Part shown: piece after piece, positions 6,182 to 9,690 of the stretch
How positions within the stretch are numbered: position 1 is the first letter of the stretch
Layout: the number at the start of each line of letters is the position of its first letter
Assembly (NCBI GenBank): GCA_040880365.1
Contig: JBBDIO010000316.1
Coordinates: forward strand, 1-9,690
Reading direction: 5' to 3'
DNA from: JBBDIO01 sp040880365
Lineage (GTDB): Bacteria > Chloroflexota > Anaerolineae > Caldilineales > Caldilineaceae
DNA: 9,690 nt
Notes under the pieces: generated by a model
The model's input: only the letters and a program-made list of their open reading frames with translations
What the model was told of the DNA's origin: nothing
Database searches by the model: none
Made by a program: the position numbers and the translations under genes

Positions 6182-7102
6182 ATGTCCTGGACACTCAAAA
6201 CGGAATCGCCCTTTGCGCTGGATGCGGTGATCGATGCCCACGGCTGGATCCAGCTGCACCCGTTTATCCAGCCGCCCGACCGCCCCGGCTTCGACTATAC
6301 GCTCCGGTTGGCAAGCAGCGGACGCGTGATTACCTGTCGCGTGGCCCCGGTAGAACAAGGCATCGAGGTCACCACGACCACGAAGCTGAACGCGGCTAAG
6401 CTAAACGCAGCAGAAAGCAAAGAACTGCAACAGGCCGCAGCGTGGATGGTGGGGTTAGATCTGGATCTGCGCCCCTTTTATGCCCATGCGCGGGGCGAGC
6501 CGCGTCTGGCCCACATGGAAGCGGGCGCCAAGGGGCGTTTGCTGCGCGCGCCCACGGTCTATGAAGATCTGGTCAAGACCATTCTCACCACCAACACCAC
6601 CTGGTCGGGCACCCGGCGCATGAACGAAACGCTGGTCAACACCTATGGCCCCGCCGCGACCGATGCTGACCCCGCCCATGCTGACCCCGCCGATGGCGCG
6701 GCACGCCACGCCTTCCCCGAACCGGCGCGCCTGGCGGCAGTGGATCCCGACGAACTGCGCGCCACCGTCAAAGTCGGCTATCGCGCGCCCTATATTGTGG
6801 CGCTCGCCCAGGCAGTTGCCACGGGCACGCTGGATCTGGAAACGCTGAAAGACCCTGCCCTCTCTACCGAAGAAGTGCGCAAATTTCTCCTGAGTATCAA
6901 GGGCGTGGGCGACTATGCTGCCGCCAATATGCTCCTGCTGCTGGGGCACTATGATTTTGTGCCGGTCGATACCGCGGCGGTGAAAAGCGTGGGGCAGATG
7001 TGGCACAACGGCGAACGCATCGGCGCCAAAGAAGTCTACGCCGCCTTTGAAAACTGGCGACCCTACCGCGGCCTTGCCTATTGGTTCTGGCAGTGGGATT
7101 AA
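6182..7102 (+). CDS. HhH-GPD DNA glycosylase, AlkA/OGG-like
   Basis: 306 residues. An N-terminal beta-rich domain (about 1-95) precedes the helical HhH-GPD domain (about 120-306). Visible marks are YEDLVKTILTTNTTWSGTRRMNETLV (127-152), the helix-hairpin-helix LLSIKGVGDYAAANMLLLLG (236-255) and the following PVDTAAVKSV with the expected catalytic Asp263. Where OGG1 and EndoIII enzymes carry a catalytic Lys in the hairpin (GVGxK), this protein has Tyr245, so it should be a monofunctional, AlkA-type base excision enzyme rather than a lyase. Alkylated purines are the likely substrate, by family only. Two tandem-repeat linkers are present, KLNAAKLNAA (68-77) and DADPAHADPAD (161-171). GGAG at 6170-6173 sets the start. 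It lies between the 72-aa gene and mrr in one orientation. Confidence 0.85.
   Translation: MSWTLKTESPFALDAVIDAHGWIQLHPFIQPPDRPGFDYTLRLASSGRVITCRVAPVEQGIEVTTTTKLNAAKLNAAESKELQQAAAWMVGLDLDLRPFYAHARGEPRLAHMEAGAKGRLLRAPTVYEDLVKTILTTNTTWSGTRRMNETLVNTYGPAATDADPAHADPADGAARHAFPEPARLAAVDPDELRATVKVGYRAPYIVALAQAVATGTLDLETLKDPALSTEEVRKFLLSIKGVGDYAAANMLLLLGHYDFVPVDTAAVKSVGQMWHNGERIGAKEVYAAFENWRPYRGLAYWFWQWD
6383..6412. repeat. Tandem 15-bp duplication in the glycosylase gene (KLNAA)
   Basis: Two adjacent 15-bp units (6383-6397, 6398-6412), 12 of 15 identical with the differences at third codon positions, encode KLNAA twice in the linker before the HhH-GPD domain. The silent differences show that the copy is old enough to have drifted under protein-level constraint. 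Confidence 0.8.
6662..6691. repeat. Tandem 15-bp duplication in the glycosylase gene (ADP-rich loop)
   Basis: GATGCTGACCCCGCC and CATGCTGACCCCGCC are adjacent and match at 14 of 15 bases. They encode an inserted loop DADPAHADPAD within the HhH-GPD domain. Confidence 0.85.
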
Positions 7103-7148
7103 AATCTTGAAAACCAAATACCCCAACGGAATTGAGACCCTGCTCGCA

Positions 7149-8027
7149 ATGAATACAATGCCCGTCTTCCACCAATTGCTAAACCCGACGCTGCACGCGC
7201 TTCATGCATTGGGCGGTTCGGGCACAATTGACGAAATCTATCGCAAAGTTAGCGAAATCCTACACCTATCCGATGAAGTTCTGGAAGTCCCTCATAATCC
7301 GAACCGCGGTTCACAAACAAAAGTTGAATATCGATTAGCGTGGGCCAGAACCTATCTGAAAAGCTATGGCTTGCTCGAAAATTCTGAACGCGGTGTATGG
7401 GCACTCACCGCACAGGGACAAGGTGTACACGATGTTGATCCTGTGCAGGTAGTTCGTTTCGTCCGCGATGAGCTGAAGCAGCGAACTACAGAAAAATCTT
7501 CCACAACTGTGAATGATGGACTAGAGGTAATTGCTGAAGAAGAGGAAATTACCGAAGAAATCGTTTGGCAAGATTTACTCCTCCAGGCGGTGCGCAACAT
7601 GGACCCCAGCGCATTTGAAAGGTTAACCCAACGCCTGCTACGTGAAGCTGGCTTCATTCAAGTGGAAGTAACCGGTCAAACTGGCGATGGCGGAATCGAC
7701 GGCAAAGGCATTATGCGATTGGGCGGATTTTTAAGTTTTCATGTGATCTTTCAGTGTAAACGCTACACGGGTCCTGTTACTGCGGGGCAGGTGCGCGACT
7801 TTCGGGGCGCGATGGTGGGCCGAGCCGACAAAGGTCTGCTCATCACAACCGGTCATTTCACACGCGATGCAATGAAAGAGGCTACCCGCGATGGCGCACC
7901 AGCAATAGATCTAATTGATGGCGATTTACTAACCGCTAAACTGAAGGAATTTGGGCTTGGTGTACGAACCCGAAAGGTAGAACATGAGGAAGTAGAGATT
8001 GACCCGACATGGTTCACCAAGATTTAG
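7149..8027 (+). CDS. mrr: Mrr-type restriction endonuclease (type IV, modified-DNA dependent)
   Basis: 292 residues from ATG 7149; ATG 7158 (MPVFHQLL) is an equally good start, and the ORF is open further upstream over the glycosylase gene. Residues 4-90 match the Mrr N-terminal winged-helix domain: a helical start, DEIYRKV (28-34), then VEYRLAWARTYLKSYGLLENSERGVWALT (59-87). A Glu-rich linker (about 110-140) leads to the Mrr catalytic domain of the PD-(D/E)xK fold, with AFERLTQRLLREAGF (155-169, Glu157), GDGGIDGKG (179-187, Asp184) and FQCKRY (201-206, Gln202 and Lys204). All catalytic positions are present, so it should be active. The family cleaves methylated foreign DNA; no methylase or specificity subunit is near. 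It starts 46 bases after the glycosylase stop. Its sequence is visibly AT-richer than its neighbours, suggesting transfer. Confidence 0.87.
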   Translation: MNTMPVFHQLLNPTLHALHALGGSGTIDEIYRKVSEILHLSDEVLEVPHNPNRGSQTKVEYRLAWARTYLKSYGLLENSERGVWALTAQGQGVHDVDPVQVVRFVRDELKQRTTEKSSTTVNDGLEVIAEEEEITEEIVWQDLLLQAVRNMDPSAFERLTQRLLREAGFIQVEVTGQTGDGGIDGKGIMRLGGFLSFHVIFQCKRYTGPVTAGQVRDFRGAMVGRADKGLLITTGHFTRDAMKEATRDGAPAIDLIDGDLLTAKLKEFGLGVRTRKVEHEEVEIDPTWFTKI

Positions 8028-8058
8028 CCGAATTGAACAAGCCTGAGTTCGTCTAGAC

Positions 8059-8067
8059 TGTATAAAT
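8059..8067 (+). promoter_or_regulatory. Candidate -10 region for the mutarotase-like gene
   Basis: TGTATAAAT in an AT-rich patch offers a -10-like element 35 bases before the next start. No -35 is found at 16-18 bases upstream; TTGAAC at 8033 is too far. A perfect 8-bp palindrome GTCTAGAC (8051-8058) lies immediately before it. Weak evidence. Confidence 0.3.
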
Positions 8068-8090
8068 AAAAATATTACCCATACACCCAC

Positions 8091-8094
8091 AGGA
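8091..8094 (+). promoter_or_regulatory. Ribosome binding site of the mutarotase-like gene
   Basis: AGGA lies six bases before the ATG at 8101 and sets this start. Confidence 0.5.
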
Positions 8095-8100
8095 TTCATC

Positions 8101-9201
8101 ATGCCCAATAATCCGACGACCATCCACCTGCACCCACGCCACTTTGGGGCGTGCGAAGAGACGTTTATCGAACATGGCGTGCTCTCGGCCACCACCTTCA
8201 CCTATTCCAGCGGCGTCGCGGCCCTGCGCCTGCGCAACGACAAAGGCAGTCTCATCATGCTGCCTTTTCAGGGACAGCAGATCTGGGCGGCGGAATTTGG
8301 TGGGCGCAACCTCACCATGAAATCCATGTTCCGCGAACCGCGCGCCACCCAAAACTATCTGGAAACCTATGGCGGTTTTCTGCTCCATTGCGGCGCAACC
8401 ACCATGGGTGTACCCGGCCCCGAAGATACCCACCCCCTGCATGGTGAACTGCCCAACGCGTCCTTCCAGACCGCCTATGTGATTTTGGGCAAAGATGAAC
8501 GGGGTCCCTATATCGGTCTCAGCGGTGAATATCAGCACACTGTGGCGTTCAATCACAACTATCTGGCCCAACCGCTGGTGAAGCTCTATGTTGGCGAAAA
8601 CCGCTGCGTCATCAGCCTCACCATCCACAACCTCAAGCGCACTCCTATGGAACTGATGTACCTGGCGCATGTCAATTTCCGCCCGGTAGACAACGGCGAG
8701 CTGGTCTACAGCGCACGGAGCACCGCCGAGCATGTGCGCGTGCGCCAGAGCATGCCTTCCCATGTGCAGCCCGGCCCCGGCTTTGCCGAATTCCTTGAAG
8801 AACTGACCCACAATCCGGCGCGTCACCACATCCTCGCGCCAGATCTGGCCTTCGATCCCGAAGTCGTCTTTGCCATTGATTATCTGGCCGACGCCGACGG
8901 CTGGGCACACAGTCTGCAAGTCCACCCCAACGGTCAGGCGGACTATATCTGCCATCGCCCCGCGCAGTTGGATACGGGCGTGCGCTGGATCTGCCGCACG
9001 CCGGATCAGGATGCGCTGGGCATTGTGCTGCCTGCCACCGCCGAACCCGAAGGCTATATCGCGGAAAAAGCCAAGGGCAATATTAAAATTTTAGAGGCGG
9101 GCGCAACCTTCACCTGCGAGATGGAAGCCGGCGCGCTTTCTGCCGATGAAACGGCCTCCATGCGCACGCAAATCGACGGGCTGATTGCCCAGGCACACTA
9201 G
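8101..9201 (+). CDS. Aldose 1-epimerase (galactose mutarotase)-like protein, DUF4432-type
   Basis: 366 residues. The sequence has the beta-sandwich look of mutarotase-fold proteins: SSGVAALRLRNDKGSLIMLPFQGQQIWAAEF (36-66), TMKSMF (72-77), YLETYGGFLLHCGATTMG (86-103), and THPLHGELPNASF (110-122) with the paired His and Glu seen in this clan, then GLSGEYQHTVAFNHNY (139-154) and ISLTIHNL (171-178). Known members bind or epimerise sugars at C1, and many DUF4432 proteins sit in sugar catabolic operons; the substrate here is unknown and no sugar genes adjoin it. No signal peptide, so cytoplasmic. It follows mrr by 73 bases and is followed by a strong hairpin. Base composition returns to the GC-rich style of the rest of the window. 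Fold call is solid; enzymatic role is inferred. Confidence 0.8.
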   Translation: MPNNPTTIHLHPRHFGACEETFIEHGVLSATTFTYSSGVAALRLRNDKGSLIMLPFQGQQIWAAEFGGRNLTMKSMFREPRATQNYLETYGGFLLHCGATTMGVPGPEDTHPLHGELPNASFQTAYVILGKDERGPYIGLSGEYQHTVAFNHNYLAQPLVKLYVGENRCVISLTIHNLKRTPMELMYLAHVNFRPVDNGELVYSARSTAEHVRVRQSMPSHVQPGPGFAEFLEELTHNPARHHILAPDLAFDPEVVFAIDYLADADGWAHSLQVHPNGQADYICHRPAQLDTGVRWICRTPDQDALGIVLPATAEPEGYIAEKAKGNIKILEAGATFTCEMEAGALSADETASMRTQIDGLIAQAH

Positions 9202-9207
9202 ACACAG

Positions 9208-9250
9208 CCCGGCACGGCTTTGCAAATTCACGCCGCAAAGCCGTGCCGGG
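9208..9250 (+). terminator. 16-bp perfect hairpin after the mutarotase-like gene
   Basis: CCCGGCACGGCTTTGC (9208-9223) pairs without mismatch with 9235-9250 over an 11-nt loop. It begins seven bases after the stop codon. No T tract follows on either strand, so it is either a non-canonical terminator or an mRNA 3'-end stabiliser. Confidence 0.65.
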
Positions 9251-9385
9251 TCATCCCCCCTGATGCATGAAGTAGTTCAGCCTTGCGGCGCGCAGCCTAT
9301 CTGGGGATGCAGTCGAGTTGACTATGCGCACACGCATAGCTGCCGATATTGAGTGCTTAGTTACCTGAACACTTCGCGAAGGCGT
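9251..9385. other. Non-coding stretch before the 9386 promoter
   Basis: No convincing gene is seen here. The only clear structure is a perfect inverted repeat CTATGCG-CACA-CGCATAG at 9322-9339, centred about 55 bases upstream of the -35 box, at a distance suitable for an activator or repressor site. Confidence 0.5.
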
Positions 9386-9414
9386 TTGACAAACCCTATA
9401 AATCAGTGTACCAT
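9386..9414 (+). promoter_or_regulatory. Sigma-70-type promoter at the right edge
   Basis: TTGACA (9386-9391), a 17-base spacer, and TACCAT (9409-9414, four of six to consensus). Perfect -35 with ideal spacing in otherwise non-coding DNA. Transcription would start near 9421 and run off the window. Confidence 0.65.
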
Positions 9415-9420
9415 CCCCGC

Positions 9421-9687
9421 AGGTTAGTTTACGAAAACAACAAAATCGCCGACATGAACCTGGCTAGTTCATCCCAGCCGCAGATTTTGCTGTATGCGCG
9501 ACCTTTGGGCCGCGTCTCTGTTTTAACCAACCTCACCAAGACGACAGTGTTTACGCAATAAAACAATGCAGTTTTTCCTGTGAGGATATATCTACGGATA
9601 TATTCGACACAGGCCATATGGCCCACGCAACGACTCCGGCCCTACTGTCCATGTCGCGCGTCCCGGTTTTGGCACAGGGATATCGAT
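9421..9687 (+). other. Long untranslated leader with several hairpins
   Basis: About 267 nt separate the predicted transcription start from an AGGGA (9676-9680) and an ATG that forms the last three bases of the window, seven bases further on. Structures by eye: ATGAAC/GTTCAT with a 7-nt loop (9454-9472); CGTCT/AGACG (9513-9517 with 9539-9543); and a two-part hairpin at 9577-9613 with outer stem CCTGTG/CACAGG and inner stem ATATATC/GATATAT closed by a UACG tetraloop. A perfect palindrome GGCCATATGGCC lies at 9612-9623. No riboswitch class was recognised. A short open frame from ATG 9618 runs to the window end but looks unprotein-like. Confidence 0.45.
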
Positions 9688-9690
9688 ATG
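9676..9690 (+). promoter_or_regulatory. Ribosome binding site and start codon of a gene beyond the window
   Basis: AGGGA (9676-9680), seven bases, then ATG at 9688-9690. The spacing is good, and together with the strong promoter upstream it suggests that the next gene begins at the window edge. Nothing of its product is visible. Confidence 0.45.

Noticed and set aside
2645..6691. Short direct repeats considered as a CRISPR or mobile-element signature
   Set aside because: Units are 12-15 bp, directly adjacent, without spacers, and they encode in-frame linker peptides.
7047..7148. Upstream in-frame extension of mrr overlapping the glycosylase gene
   Set aside because: Mrr proteins normally begin with the MPxxxxLLxPxLxAL-like helix found at 7158; the extension reads the glycosylase C-terminus in another frame.
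8053..8955. 300-residue open frame on the minus strand
   Set aside because: Antisense shadow of the mutarotase-like gene, His- and Gly-rich composition, no family features.
9429..9626. 65-residue open frame on the minus strand
   Set aside because: It overlaps the predicted promoter-driven leader, has no ribosome binding site of note and no recognisable features.
9618..9690. Open frame from ATG 9618 to the window end (MAHATTPALLSMSRV...)
   Set aside because: Its ATG lies within a perfect palindrome, AGG is too close upstream, and an alternative frame is equally open; AGGGA before ATG 9688 is the better start. Sequence beyond the edge would decide.

Overview
The window is GC-rich, protein-dense bacterial chromosome. 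The gene content is tandem ADP-glucose pyrophosphorylase paralogues, a bacterial SUI1/YciH protein, a YbjN-domain protein and a fused molybdenum hydroxylase. This, with the codon style, suggests an environmental Chloroflexota-like bacterium (Anaerolineae/Caldilineae type). That assignment is an inference; there is no rRNA or other phylogenetic marker here. I see no tRNA, rRNA, insertion sequence, integrase or CRISPR array.

Layout. Bases 1-333 (+) are the 3' end of one ADP-glucose pyrophosphorylase gene. A complete paralogue follows at 479-1738 (+), and its nucleotide-binding loop is degenerate. A terminator hairpin at 1787-1812 separates it from a convergent minus-strand block: a YbjN-domain gene (2745 to 2167) followed closely by a SUI1/eIF1-like gene (2142 to 1795). 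Upstream of these, also on the minus strand, is a 934-residue fused 2Fe-2S/molybdopterin dehydrogenase (5679 to 2875). A divergent intergenic region of 250 bp carries candidate promoters in both directions. The plus strand then carries a 72-residue unknown protein (5930-6148), an AlkA/OGG-type DNA glycosylase (6182-7102), an Mrr-type restriction endonuclease with AT-richer sequence (7149-8027) and a galactose-mutarotase-like protein (8101-9201) with a 16-bp hairpin after its stop. The last 489 bases hold no convincing gene. They contain a good sigma-70-type promoter (9386-9414) and a leader of about 267 nt, with a UACG-loop hairpin, that ends in a Shine-Dalgarno and ATG exactly at the window edge.

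How the parts work together. The two pyrophosphorylase genes probably make one enzyme for glycogen synthesis, with the second copy acting in a regulatory or structural role. The 72-aa protein, glycosylase and Mrr nuclease run in one direction with short gaps, so a unit acting on damaged or modified DNA is possible; the base composition of mrr suggests it arrived later.

The most distinctive signals are the degenerate pyrophosphorylase copy, recurrent 12- and 15-bp in-frame tandem duplications in acidic or hydrophilic linkers of several genes, the FAD-less fused molybdenum hydroxylase, and the structured leader at the right edge. I found no clear evidence of a wholly new multi-gene system.
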